Assembly (NCBI RefSeq): GCF_008710145.1 | Contig: NZ_VYKL01000022.1 | Coordinates: 62,001 to 126,000 of the forward strand | DNA from: Niallia endozanthoxylica | GTDB taxonomy: Bacteria > Bacillota > Bacilli > Bacillales > Cytobacillaceae | Length of the DNA: 64,000 nt | Reading direction: 5' to 3' | Shown: piece by piece, positions 16,792 to 25,579 of the stretch | Position numbering within the stretch: position 1 is the stretch's first letter | Layout: the number at the start of each line of letters is the position of its first letter | Translations under genes and position numbers: made by a program | The notes under the pieces: model-generated | Database searches by the model: none | What the model saw: only the letters and a program-made list of their open reading frames with translations | What the model was told of the DNA's origin: nothing

Positions 16792-17643
16792 ATGGAAGTC
16801 AAAAAGATTGCGGTTATTGGCAGTGGAACGATGGGGCGCGGAATTGCTTATAGTGCTGCATTATCAGGTTTTGAAGTAACCCTTCAGGATATATCAGCCG
16901 AAGCCCTTGAAAAAGCAAAGAATGATAACGGATCACTTGCTAATAACAGTGTTGAAAAAGGATATATCACAAGTGAAGAACGTGACAATGTCCAACGAAA
17001 TATCACCTATACAACAGAGCTGCAAAAAGCAGTGGAACATGCGGATTTAGTGATTGAAGCGATCTTAGAAATTATGGAATTGAAGATTGATACCTTTAAA
17101 AAGGTTGAAGAATTTGCCCCTGAACATGCAATTTTGGCTACAAACACGTCCACAATGAGCCCGACTGAAATCGGAGCGCAAATGAAAAAACCAGATCAAT
17201 TTGTGGCGATGCACTTTTTCAATCCTGTTCATCGCATGAAATTAATTGAAATTATCCGTGGTATGGATACCTCAGATAAAACGGTGGAGATTATCCGTCA
17301 GGTATCTGAAAAAATGGGAAAAGAAACGGTTGAGGTCAATGAATTTCCAGGCTTTGTAACAAGCCGGATGAATTTGATTATCGGAAATGAAGCAATGAAT
17401 ATGTTAATGGAAGGTGTGGCATCGGCTGAGGATATTGATAAAGCGATTAAACTTGGCCTAAATCATCCAATGGGTCCGTTTGAAATGGCAGACCTCGTTG
17501 GTTTGGACAGTCGTCTTCGCAATATGGAGTCTCTCTATCACGCACTAGGTGAAAAATATCGTCCATCTCCGTTACTAGTGAAATATGTAAAAGCAGGAAG
17601 ACTAGGCAGGAAATCGGGACAAGGTATTTATACTTATAAATAA
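16792..17643 (+). CDS. 3-hydroxyacyl-CoA (3-hydroxybutyryl-CoA) dehydrogenase
   Basis: A 283-residue two-domain NAD-dependent dehydrogenase. GSGTMGRGIA begins the Rossmann fold, NTSTMSPTEI and the catalytic histidine in MHFFNPVHRM follow, and NEFPGFVTSRMN marks the domain junction. It oxidises (S)-3-hydroxyacyl-CoA to the keto form, the step before thiolase. Closely coupled to the thiolase gene through AGGAGGAAACGAA. Confidence 0.9.
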   Translation: MEVKKIAVIGSGTMGRGIAYSAALSGFEVTLQDISAEALEKAKNDNGSLANNSVEKGYITSEERDNVQRNITYTTELQKAVEHADLVIEAILEIMELKIDTFKKVEEFAPEHAILATNTSTMSPTEIGAQMKKPDQFVAMHFFNPVHRMKLIEIIRGMDTSDKTVEIIRQVSEKMGKETVEVNEFPGFVTSRMNLIIGNEAMNMLMEGVASAEDIDKAIKLGLNHPMGPFEMADLVGLDSRLRNMESLYHALGEKYRPSPLLVKYVKAGRLGRKSGQGIYTYK

Positions 17644-17696
17644 TTAGTTCGTGAAATCGGAAGAAAATCTACAGAAAAATAATAAAAGGAAGGAAT

Positions 17697-18854
17697 GTGA
17701 GTCAAATGGAACAAGTTCTATCAAGGGATATCCAACATTTAAAACAAGGAATTCGCGAGTTTATCGAAAACGAAGTAGAACCACATGCTATGTTAATTGA
17801 GGAAATGGACGAAATTCCACAAAGTATTATGGAAAAATCGAAGCAAATGGGCTTATTTGCTCTTAGTATTCCAGAGGAGTACGGCGGCCTCGGGATTGGG
17901 ATGGTCGGGAAATGTGCTGTTTTAGAGGAAGTCGGCAGAACCCACAATGGCTATACAACGGTTATAGGCGGTCATACTGGCATCGGCGGTGTCGGAATTG
18001 TAGAGATGGGGAATGAAGCGCAAAAGCAGAAGTATCTGCCGAAAATGGCAAGTGGGGAAAGCATTGGTGCCTTTGCTTTAACAGAGCCAGGTGCGGGCTC
18101 CCATGCGACAAATTTAAAGACAACAGCAGTACGAAAAGGTGATCGTTTCATCTTAAACGGATCGAAGTGCTATATTACGAATGCTGGAATTGCTGATGTG
18201 TTTACGGTTATGGCGGTTACAGATCCATCTAAAGGGGCAAAGGGCATTACTTCTTTTATTGTTGAAAAAGATTTCCCCGGCTTTAAGCTGGGCAATAAAG
18301 AGAAGAAAATGGGTCTTCATGGGTCACATACTTGGGAGATTTTCTTCGAGGATTGCGAAGTTCCGGTTGAGAACGTGTTGGGCGAAGAAGGGAAAGGCTA
18401 TGTGAATGCTTTGAAAATTTTAGCGAACGGACGTGCTGGAATGGCAGCCAGAAACTTGGGATCCGCAGATAAATTATTAGAAATGTCGCTTGATTATGCC
18501 CATATGCGGATTCAGTTTGGTAAACCGATTTTTGAGCAGCAAATTATTCAGCACTATTTGGCAGAAATGGCAACGGACATTGAAGCCTTACGAGCTTTCA
18601 CCTACCATGTTGCCGGGATGGTTGATCAAGGTAGAAATGTCATTAAAGAAGCGGCTATGGTCAAATTGCTTGGTTCTGAAACATATAATCGTGTCGCAGA
18701 TAAAGCTGTCCAAATTCATGGAGGTATGGGCTATATTTCTGAATACCCAATCGAACGTTTTTACCGTGATGCACGGATTACAAGAATTTATGAAGGAACA
18801 TCGGAAATTCAAAAGAATATTATCGCTGCTCAATTGCATCGGAAATATCAATAA
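17697..18854 (+). CDS. Acyl-CoA dehydrogenase (short/medium-chain type)
   Basis: A 385-residue acyl-CoA dehydrogenase with all standard elements: ALTEPGAGSHA, NGSKCYITNAG, QIHGGMGY and IYEGTSEIQ with the catalytic glutamate. A standard alpha,beta-desaturation role is expected, possibly pimeloyl-CoA or another chain intermediate. A GTG start at 17697 fits AAAGGA 6 bases upstream; ATG at 17706 is also possible. Third dehydrogenase of the island, in the operon begun at 14280. A CCTCAG / CTGAGG hairpin follows at 18884-18907. Confidence 0.85.
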   Translation: MSQMEQVLSRDIQHLKQGIREFIENEVEPHAMLIEEMDEIPQSIMEKSKQMGLFALSIPEEYGGLGIGMVGKCAVLEEVGRTHNGYTTVIGGHTGIGGVGIVEMGNEAQKQKYLPKMASGESIGAFALTEPGAGSHATNLKTTAVRKGDRFILNGSKCYITNAGIADVFTVMAVTDPSKGAKGITSFIVEKDFPGFKLGNKEKKMGLHGSHTWEIFFEDCEVPVENVLGEEGKGYVNALKILANGRAGMAARNLGSADKLLEMSLDYAHMRIQFGKPIFEQQIIQHYLAEMATDIEALRAFTYHVAGMVDQGRNVIKEAAMVKLLGSETYNRVADKAVQIHGGMGYISEYPIERFYRDARITRIYEGTSEIQKNIIAAQLHRKYQ

Positions 18855-18952
18855 AGGAACCTCACCAGACTCGTGCGGCTAATCCTCAGTAGAGACCCCT
18901 GCTGAGGAAAGTCTCACTTTTTAGACTATTAAACGAAAAAGGGGAGATTCTT

Positions 18953-19711
18953 TTGCGCCTTAAAGATAAAGTTGCCTTCATAACCGGTGCTGGAGGTCCA
19001 ATGGGGGAAGCGATTGCCATACGCTTCGCCGAAGAGGGTGCCAAACTAGTCATTACAGATATTTCTGAGAAAAGGTTAAATAGCACAAGAGAAAAATTAC
19101 TGGAATATACGGTTGCTGACAACATTGTAGCCATAAGAGCAAGTGTACTAGACTATGAGGAAGTAAAAGAAGTAGTGGAAGAAGCCAATCAAACATTCTC
19201 TAAAATTGATATTCTAGTGAATGTTGTCGGTGGCATCCGTGATACAACGATGATTAGGCCTATTTTTGAAATTGATAGTGACCGTTGGGACAATACGATG
19301 GAACTCAATTTAAAGGGAACGTTTAATTGTACGAAGTTAGTTGCCCCAAAGATGATTCAATATGGTTATGGAAAAATCGTCAATATTTCTACTATTCATT
19401 TTGATGGTGAAAAAGGGTACGCAGATTATGGTGCTGCGAAGGCGGGAGTAGCCTCTTTTACTAAAACGGCTGCAAAGGAACTAAGTCCGGTGATTAATGT
19501 GAATTGTATTGCACCGGGATTAATTCAAACATCGATTGTAGACAGAATGGACAGCGAAACCCTTGAAGAATATCGTAAAAAGACATTATTGGGGAGATTA
19601 GGAAATCCAATTGATGTAGCCAATACAGCTCTATTTTTAGCAAGTGATGAATCAGCCTATATCACAGGTCATATCATCCCTGTTTCTGGTGGAATATGGC
19701 CCCATCTTTAA
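18953..19711 (+). CDS. SDR-family oxidoreductase
   Basis: A 252-residue classical SDR: TGAGGPMGEA cofactor motif, NISTI with the catalytic serine and YGAAK with Tyr and Lys, so the active site is intact. It ends ITGHIIPVSGG as usual. TTG start, supported by GGGGAG 6 bases upstream. It could oxidise a 3-hydroxyacyl-CoA, perhaps partnering the (R)-specific MaoC hydratase, or a ring alcohol. Substrate unknown. The terminator-like inverted repeat at 19750-19808 follows. Confidence 0.8.
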   Translation: MRLKDKVAFITGAGGPMGEAIAIRFAEEGAKLVITDISEKRLNSTREKLLEYTVADNIVAIRASVLDYEEVKEVVEEANQTFSKIDILVNVVGGIRDTTMIRPIFEIDSDRWDNTMELNLKGTFNCTKLVAPKMIQYGYGKIVNISTIHFDGEKGYADYGAAKAGVASFTKTAAKELSPVINVNCIAPGLIQTSIVDRMDSETLEEYRKKTLLGRLGNPIDVANTALFLASDESAYITGHIIPVSGGIWPHL

Positions 19712-19749
19712 AAACAGGCTGTGTTAAAATTTGTTGTTGAATATCGTAT

Positions 19750-19808
19750 GTTAGCGGGACGATTTCCTTACGAGAACATTTCTTTTCAAGGTAAATCGAC
19801 CCGCTAAC
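19750..19808 (+). terminator. Long imperfect inverted repeat after the SDR gene
   Basis: GTTAGCGGG pairs with CCCGCTAAC, and inside it CGATTTCCTT pairs with AAGGTAAATCG. There is no clear T-tract. It may end or attenuate the 14.2-19.7 kb transcript before lhgO. Confidence 0.5.
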
Positions 19809-19845
19809 TCATTAACAAAGACAAAAGAAAAGGAGGGATTTGCTT

Positions 19846-21066
19846 ATGTTTGATTTTGCAATTATTGGAGGGGGAATTGTAGGCCTTTCAACAGGAATGG
19901 CTATTTATCAGCGGTTTCCAAATGCAAAGGTAGTTGTAATCGAAAAGGAGTCAGCTGTTGCTGAACATCAAACAGGCCATAACAGCGGGGTTATTCATTC
20001 AGGAATCTATTATAAACCAGGCAGTTTTAAAGCACGCTTTGCCCGGCAAGGAAGTCAATCGATGACAGAGTTTTGCCAAACATACGGCATTGAACATGAT
20101 ATTTGTGGGAAAGTCATTGTGGCAACAAAAAAAGAAGAAATCCCTCTTCTTGAGAATTTATATAACCGAGGACTAGAAAACGGATTAAATATTAATAGAA
20201 TCGGTCGAGATGAATTAAAGGAAATCGAACCACATGTAAATGGTCTTGGTGCTATTCGTGTTCCAATGGCAGGAATCGTTAATTACCGTCAAGTAAGTGA
20301 GAAATTTGCTGAAATTATTAAAGAAAATGGCGGCGAGATTAGATTAAATACAAAAGTAGAGAAAATACATGAGGAATCAAATCAAGTGACGATTGAAACG
20401 AACCGGGGAACGATAAAAACAAGTTTGGTTATTAACTGTGCTGGATTGCACAGTGATCGCATGGCAGCTGCAGCAGGCTATAAAACAGATATGAAAATCG
20501 TACCGTTTCGCGGTGAATATTTTAAATTGAAACCTGAAAAACGTTATCTTGTTAAACATCTAATTTATCCTGTACCAAATCCTAAATTTCCTTTCCTAGG
20601 AGTTCATTTTACTAGAATGGTCAGCGGTGAAGTGGATGCGGGTCCGAATGCAGTCATGGCCTTTAAACGTGAAGGGTATAAAAAGACAGATATTAGTATG
20701 AAGGATTTAATGGAATCCGTAAGCTTTCCTGGATTATGGAAAATGGCCGGTAAATTTGCGAAGGAAGGCTTAGATGAGTATGTGCGTTCTTTTAGCAAAA
20801 AGCAGTTTACAAAAAGTCTTCAAGAATTAATTCCTGAAATTCAGGAAGATGATTTAATTCCAGCACCGGCGGGTGTAAGAGCACAGGCATTGAAGTATGA
20901 TGGAAATATGGTAGACGATTTTCATATTATTATGGGGAAACGCTCTATCCATGTATGTAATGCCCCGTCACCTGCAGCAACAGCATCGATTGAAATTGGT
21001 AAAGAAGTAGTAAGGCGTATCCCTGTTCAGACTAATTTAACAAATAGAATTAGTACAGTAAGCTAA
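19846..21066 (+). CDS. lhgO: L-2-hydroxyglutarate oxidase
   Basis: A 406-residue DAO-fold flavoprotein. DFAIIGGGIVGLSTG is the FAD-binding motif; QTGHNSGVIHSGIYY is characteristic of LhgO; APAGVRAQAL lies near the C-terminus. It oxidises L-2-hydroxyglutarate to 2-oxoglutarate with electrons going to the membrane quinone. Its presence after a pathway predicted to give glutaryl-CoA suggests a link to C5 dicarboxylates, but it may simply be metabolite repair. ATG at 19846 preferred because AGGAGGGA lies 7 bases upstream. Confidence 0.86.
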   Translation: MFDFAIIGGGIVGLSTGMAIYQRFPNAKVVVIEKESAVAEHQTGHNSGVIHSGIYYKPGSFKARFARQGSQSMTEFCQTYGIEHDICGKVIVATKKEEIPLLENLYNRGLENGLNINRIGRDELKEIEPHVNGLGAIRVPMAGIVNYRQVSEKFAEIIKENGGEIRLNTKVEKIHEESNQVTIETNRGTIKTSLVINCAGLHSDRMAAAAGYKTDMKIVPFRGEYFKLKPEKRYLVKHLIYPVPNPKFPFLGVHFTRMVSGEVDAGPNAVMAFKREGYKKTDISMKDLMESVSFPGLWKMAGKFAKEGLDEYVRSFSKKQFTKSLQELIPEIQEDDLIPAPAGVRAQALKYDGNMVDDFHIIMGKRSIHVCNAPSPAATASIEIGKEVVRRIPVQTNLTNRISTVS

Positions 21067-21091
21067 GGACTGATGGAAGGGGCAGCTTCAA

Positions 21092-21421
21092 ATGTTTAAT
21101 GGAAAAACAATCTTTATTGCCGGGCATGCACGCTTGCCTCAAGGAATGGCCGCAAAAAGTGTATTTGAAACGTTAACGATTACAGCGGAAATTGACAAAA
21201 AATACGGCGTCATTATTGAGGCTTCTTGTACATTGGCTACCGAACATGGACGTCAATTTATTGGACAGCTATTGAAGGGGATAAGTATAAATGATGGGAT
21301 GGACGATGCAATCGCTGCTATCAATATGTATTATCATGGCAAGGGAGTGAATGCATTGGTTGCGGCATTAAAAGATCTTGCCCTTCATTATCAGCAAATG
21401 AAATCCGATGAAAGTAAGTAG
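21092..21421 (+). CDS. DUF3870-family protein
   Basis: A 109-residue soluble protein beginning MFNGKTIFIAGHARLPQGM, typical of DUF3870 as I recall it, with ASCTLATEHGRQF in the middle. No known catalytic motif and no membrane segment. Family members tend to lie near acyl-CoA and organic-acid catabolism genes, as here. It follows lhgO by 25 bases and is probably co-transcribed. Function unknown. Confidence 0.7.
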   Translation: MFNGKTIFIAGHARLPQGMAAKSVFETLTITAEIDKKYGVIIEASCTLATEHGRQFIGQLLKGISINDGMDDAIAAINMYYHGKGVNALVAALKDLALHYQQMKSDESK

Positions 21422-21472
21422 TTTTTTTTCATTGGGAGAAATTCAATAAACTTATTCATAAACTTATTCCCT

Positions 21473-21501
21473 GTCTGTATGGGGTTAATCTCCATACAGA
21501 T
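21473..21501 (+). other. Intergenic hairpin after the DUF3870 gene
   Basis: CTGTATGG and CCATACAG form an 8-bp stem with a 9-nt loop. Only A-rich sequence follows, so termination is weak at best. Confidence 0.45.
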
Positions 21502-21554
21502 AAAGAATTCCCGAACAATTATATTTTATGTTTTAGGAATGAGGAGAGGCTATT

Positions 21555-22082
21555 ATGAACGCAAAGTATTGCAGAGAATCAAGAGTTATCCGAACAAGCC
21601 GTGTATTTCAACATGATGTAAATAGTCATAATACGTTATTCGGCGGTCGAATCATGAGTGATATTGATCAGGTTGCTTCTATTGCGGCGTTGCGACATTG
21701 TCGTACAGATTGCGTAACCGCCTCAACGGATTCGGTAGACTTTTTATTTCCGATTAAAACGACAGATGCCGTCTGTTATGAAGCATATGTAACTTGGACG
21801 AATTCATCATCAATGGAAATATTTGCAAAGGTTATTGCTGAAAATTTAAAAAGCGGCGATCGTAAAATAGCTGCAACGGCATTTTTAACCTTTGTCGCAA
21901 TAGATGAAAATAAACGTCCAGTAAAGGTTCCTGAGGTGATTCCTAAAACTAAGGAAGAGAGAATGTTAAATGAAACGGCACCAGAAAGAGCTAGAATTCG
22001 AAAAGAAAGGAAGGAAAAAAGTAAAGAATGGTCTAAGTTATGTACTACAGCTGCTCCTGTAGTTGATACTGTATTGAGTTAA
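21555..22082 (+). CDS. Acyl-CoA thioesterase (hot-dog, YkhA/YciA type)
   Basis: A 175-residue hot-dog thioesterase with VFQHDVNSHNTLFGG carrying the active-site Asn/Asp region, and ASTDSVDFLFP. Hydrolyses acyl-CoA to free acid and CoA. The C-terminal 40 residues are rich in Lys, Arg and Glu. In this island it could relieve CoA trapping during catabolism of poorly metabolised acids. AGGAG site before ATG. Confidence 0.85.
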   Translation: MNAKYCRESRVIRTSRVFQHDVNSHNTLFGGRIMSDIDQVASIAALRHCRTDCVTASTDSVDFLFPIKTTDAVCYEAYVTWTNSSSMEIFAKVIAENLKSGDRKIAATAFLTFVAIDENKRPVKVPEVIPKTKEERMLNETAPERARIRKERKEKSKEWSKLCTTAAPVVDTVLS

Positions 22083-22098
22083 AATTGGGGGGGAATAG

Positions 22099-23856
22099 TT
22101 GGATAATAGAAATTATAGATGGAGCAATGACCAAATAAGAGAGCATGTAAAGGTACTAGATGAGGTGATACATCCTCATATGGTCCTAAAAAATGCTACC
22201 TATTTAAATACTTATCTACATCAATGGTTAATTGCAAATATTTGGATATATGAAGACCGCATTGTGTATGTAGGGGAGAATCTTCCAGAAAGTTCAAATG
22301 GCTACGAAGAGATTGACTGTCATGGACAATATTTAGTCCCTGGCTATATTGAACCGCATGCCCATCCAGATCAGTTATATAATCCTCTTACATTAGCAAA
22401 ACATGCGGGTCAATTCGGTATAACGACATTAATTAATGATAATTTAACTATTTTCCTTAGGCTTTCAAGCAAGGCAGCATTTAAATTATTAAATGAATTT
22501 GCAGCCATTCCAACAAGCATGTACTGGTGGTGCCGTTTTGATGGACAAACTGAGTTCCTGAATCATGATGATATTTTTAATACGGAAGATATAATCTCTT
22601 GGCTCCATCATGAATCTGTATTGCAAGGCGGAGAACTGACGGGATGGATGAAATTATTAAATGGGGATAATCAAATGCTATCCTGGTTACAAGAGACAAA
22701 GAGGTTACATAAAAAGATAGAAGGACATTTGCCCGGTGCGTCGGAACGCACTTTAGCAAAATTAATGTTAATGGGCACAGATTGTGATCATGAAGCGATG
22801 ACTGGGGAGGAAGCACTTACACGTATCATGCAGGGCTATACTGTATCTCTTAGACATTCATCTATTCGTCCTGATTTAGACATTGTTATAAAAGAATTAA
22901 TCGAGTTAGGTGTTACGAAATTTGATCGATTTTTCTTTACCACAGATGGATCGCATCCGCATTTTTATGAGTATGGAATGACGGACAAACTGATAAAAAT
23001 AGCTATTAATCATGGAGTACCATTAATCGATGCCTATAATATGGCGAGTTACAATATTGCGCGCTACTATAATATAGAACATTTACATGGATCCATTGCT
23101 ACAGGAAGAATAGCTAATATTAATTTTTTGGAGAGCAAAAATAATCCTACACCTATTAGTGTATTAGCAAAGGGAAAATGGATTAAGAGGGACAGAAAAG
23201 ATAGTTATAGTTCATTATTTATCGATTGGGACAAACATCAATTATCTCCCCTTCATTTAAATTGGAGTTTACAAGAAGAGGATTGGAACCTATCAAACTC
23301 AACTGGTATTCATTTAATTAATAATGTAATTACGAAGCCGTATGAGAGCGGTATTGATTTCAGTAGGGATGAATTATCTTTTGAACATGATGAATGTTAC
23401 CTTATGATGATTGGACGGGACGGATCCTGGAGAATCAATACATTGTTAAAAGGGTTTGCTCAACATTTAGGCGGATTTGGAAGTTCTTATTCTGGAACAG
23501 GAGACATTCTTATTATAGGAAAGAGAAAAAAGGATATGATAATGGCATTTGATCGAATGCGAGAATTAGGTGGCGGCATGGTTTTGGCAGAAGATAATCA
23601 TATCCTGCACGAAGTTTCTTTACCTTTAATGGGAATTATGTCTGATTTAGATATGGGTCCTTTAATTAACGAAGAGAAAAAAATGATAAAGTTATTAAAA
23701 GAAAGAGGCTATAAATATAACGATTTAGCCTTCTCCTTATTATTCTTCTCTGCCACTCATTTACCATATATTCGATTGACTCCTAGTGGTTTATATGATG
23801 TGAAAAAAAGTAAGATTTTAGTTTCTCCAACAAAAAGAGTTAATTATCAAATTTAA
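22099..23856 (+). CDS. Amidohydrolase, adenine-deaminase family (YerA-like)
   Basis: A 585-residue metal-dependent amidohydrolase. The metal-binding HxH is EPHAHPDQL, followed by EGHLPG, GTDCDHEAM and TTDGSHPHF with the late aspartate region. The long C-terminal domain (from about residue 400) with GGFGSSYSGTG and ELGGGMVLAED matches the adenine deaminase C-terminal domain. Length matches B. subtilis YerA, whose true substrate is not settled. TTG start supported by GGGGGGAA. It overlaps neither neighbour; association with the ring pathway is positional only. Confidence 0.8.
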   Translation: MDNRNYRWSNDQIREHVKVLDEVIHPHMVLKNATYLNTYLHQWLIANIWIYEDRIVYVGENLPESSNGYEEIDCHGQYLVPGYIEPHAHPDQLYNPLTLAKHAGQFGITTLINDNLTIFLRLSSKAAFKLLNEFAAIPTSMYWWCRFDGQTEFLNHDDIFNTEDIISWLHHESVLQGGELTGWMKLLNGDNQMLSWLQETKRLHKKIEGHLPGASERTLAKLMLMGTDCDHEAMTGEEALTRIMQGYTVSLRHSSIRPDLDIVIKELIELGVTKFDRFFFTTDGSHPHFYEYGMTDKLIKIAINHGVPLIDAYNMASYNIARYYNIEHLHGSIATGRIANINFLESKNNPTPISVLAKGKWIKRDRKDSYSSLFIDWDKHQLSPLHLNWSLQEEDWNLSNSTGIHLINNVITKPYESGIDFSRDELSFEHDECYLMMIGRDGSWRINTLLKGFAQHLGGFGSSYSGTGDILIIGKRKKDMIMAFDRMRELGGGMVLAEDNHILHEVSLPLMGIMSDLDMGPLINEEKKMIKLLKERGYKYNDLAFSLLFFSATHLPYIRLTPSGLYDVKKSKILVSPTKRVNYQI

Positions 23857-23882
23857 TTGTATAAAAGAGCTTTAAGCTCATA

Positions 23883-23928
23883 AAGGAAGGCCCTGAAGAA
23901 AAAAGTTTCTGCAGGGTCTTCCTTCTTT
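23883..23928 (+). terminator. Terminator after the YerA-like gene
   Basis: AAGGAAGGCCCTG pairs with CAGGGTCTTCCTT around a 16-nt A-rich loop, followed by CTTTA. It marks the end of the catabolic island. Confidence 0.82.
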
Positions 23929-24034
23929 ACTGTCATAATAATTCACCTTTTACAGATAATAACCAAAGTGACAATTTTTTCATTGTCTAATATCATGTAT
24001 TCCTTTCTACAACCACTTTAGGAGCTATATCACT

Positions 24035-25573
24035 ATGAGAAGTTCATTTTTCAAAAAAAGAAAAACAATTACAACGGAAATGGGCAAGGAATTTATTGGA
24101 GATGTTGGCAAACAAAAACTTGAGCATTTCTCTGGTGACATAGAACATTCTATCAATTATTTCAAAATGCTTTATTCCTTCCCTAATAATATCGATTTCA
24201 TGCTGAGGGAATTTACGATCAATAAGATGGAGAGAAGAGCTGTCTTGTTTTATATTCCCTCACTAACTGATACTAAGCTGATCGATGAAGAAATCATAAA
24301 ACCGTTGATTATGACTGATAAAGAAATAACGGATGTACCATCCGCTATGAGTGTAAGTTCGATTAGAACAGAAACTGGAATAGACAAAGCGGTTAATGGT
24401 TTGAATACGGGAGATACCCTTTTATTGGTTGAAGGACTGCGTCATGGTTATATGATTAAGACGGCATCCGCAGCCGGCAGAAGTGTAGAAAAACCTCAAA
24501 ATGAAACCACATTATTTGGTCCAAAGGAATCTTTTATTGAAAAAGCAGATATCAATATCTCGCTTATTCGAAAAAGAATTCGCAGTGAAGACTTTACAGT
24601 AGAAAAACTGACGATTGGAGCACGTTCGCATAATGAAGTTTTTATCATTTATAACAAAGAATTAGCGAGTGAAAAGGTTTTAAGTGAGGTAAAAGGCAGA
24701 ATAGGAGCAATATCAAAAGATGCGGTGCAGAATATAAGCTTATTAGCCCAGCACATTGAAGATAGAAAAAGAAGCTTAGTTCCAACCGTTTTACAAACAG
24801 AGCGACCGGACCGTGCGGCTTCATTTATTGAGGATGGCTATGTCATTGTCGTCATGAATAATTCTCCGTTTGCATTAGTTGCACCATCTACATTTTGGTC
24901 CTTTTATCATTCCGGAGATGATCATTATTTACGTTTTATAAATGGGAACTTTACGAGATTGTTACGTATTTTGGCTATGTTTATTACTTTATTCACTCCG
25001 TCCGCTTACATTGCCATTACCAATTATCACATGGAGATGCTTCCGACCGATTTATTATTAGCGATTGCAGGTGCGCGGGAAATGGTGCCGTTTCCCGCCA
25101 TATTAGAGTTGCTCATGTTGGAACTTGCATTTGAATTAATACGGGAAGCCGGGGTTCGAGTTCCGGTTCCGATTGGGCCGACAATCGGCATTGTTGGAGC
25201 GTTAATTTTAGGTCAGGCTGGAGTAGAGGCGAATGTAGTCAGTCCCATTGTGGTGATTGTTGTAGCCCTATCAGGATTATCCTCTTATGCGATTGGCGAT
25301 GTAAATTTAAACTACACAATAAGAATTACACGCTTTGCCTTTCTCATAGCGGCAGGTTTAATGGGGATATTCGGGATGGTTCTTTGTTTTATGGCTGCGT
25401 TAATTTATTTAACATCATTAAAAAGTTTTGGAGTACCCTATTTGGCACCGTTGACACCAGCATACAAATCATCAGGAGATACGGTATTCCGAAGACTATT
25501 AACAAATGAAATACTAAGACCTGGATTTACAAAAACAAAGGATATAACGAAGGATACCGTTCGGAATAAGTGA
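24035..25573 (+). CDS. Spore germinant receptor subunit A (GerA family)
   Basis: A 512-residue GerA-type A subunit. A large N-terminal hydrophilic region (to about residue 290) is followed by several membrane segments. Family hallmarks include MLPTDLLLAIAGAREMVPFP, VPVPIGPTIGIVGAL and LSSYAIGD. It sits in the inner spore membrane and senses germinants with subunits B and C. First gene of gerX A-B-C-D. TAGGAG lies 10 bases before ATG. No clear sigma-G promoter could be assigned in the 100 bases upstream. Confidence 0.93.
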   Translation: MRSSFFKKRKTITTEMGKEFIGDVGKQKLEHFSGDIEHSINYFKMLYSFPNNIDFMLREFTINKMERRAVLFYIPSLTDTKLIDEEIIKPLIMTDKEITDVPSAMSVSSIRTETGIDKAVNGLNTGDTLLLVEGLRHGYMIKTASAAGRSVEKPQNETTLFGPKESFIEKADINISLIRKRIRSEDFTVEKLTIGARSHNEVFIIYNKELASEKVLSEVKGRIGAISKDAVQNISLLAQHIEDRKRSLVPTVLQTERPDRAASFIEDGYVIVVMNNSPFALVAPSTFWSFYHSGDDHYLRFINGNFTRLLRILAMFITLFTPSAYIAITNYHMEMLPTDLLLAIAGAREMVPFPAILELLMLELAFELIREAGVRVPVPIGPTIGIVGALILGQAGVEANVVSPIVVIVVALSGLSSYAIGDVNLNYTIRITRFAFLIAAGLMGIFGMVLCFMAALIYLTSLKSFGVPYLAPLTPAYKSSGDTVFRRLLTNEILRPGFTKTKDITKDTVRNK

Positions 25574-25579
25574 AGTTAG

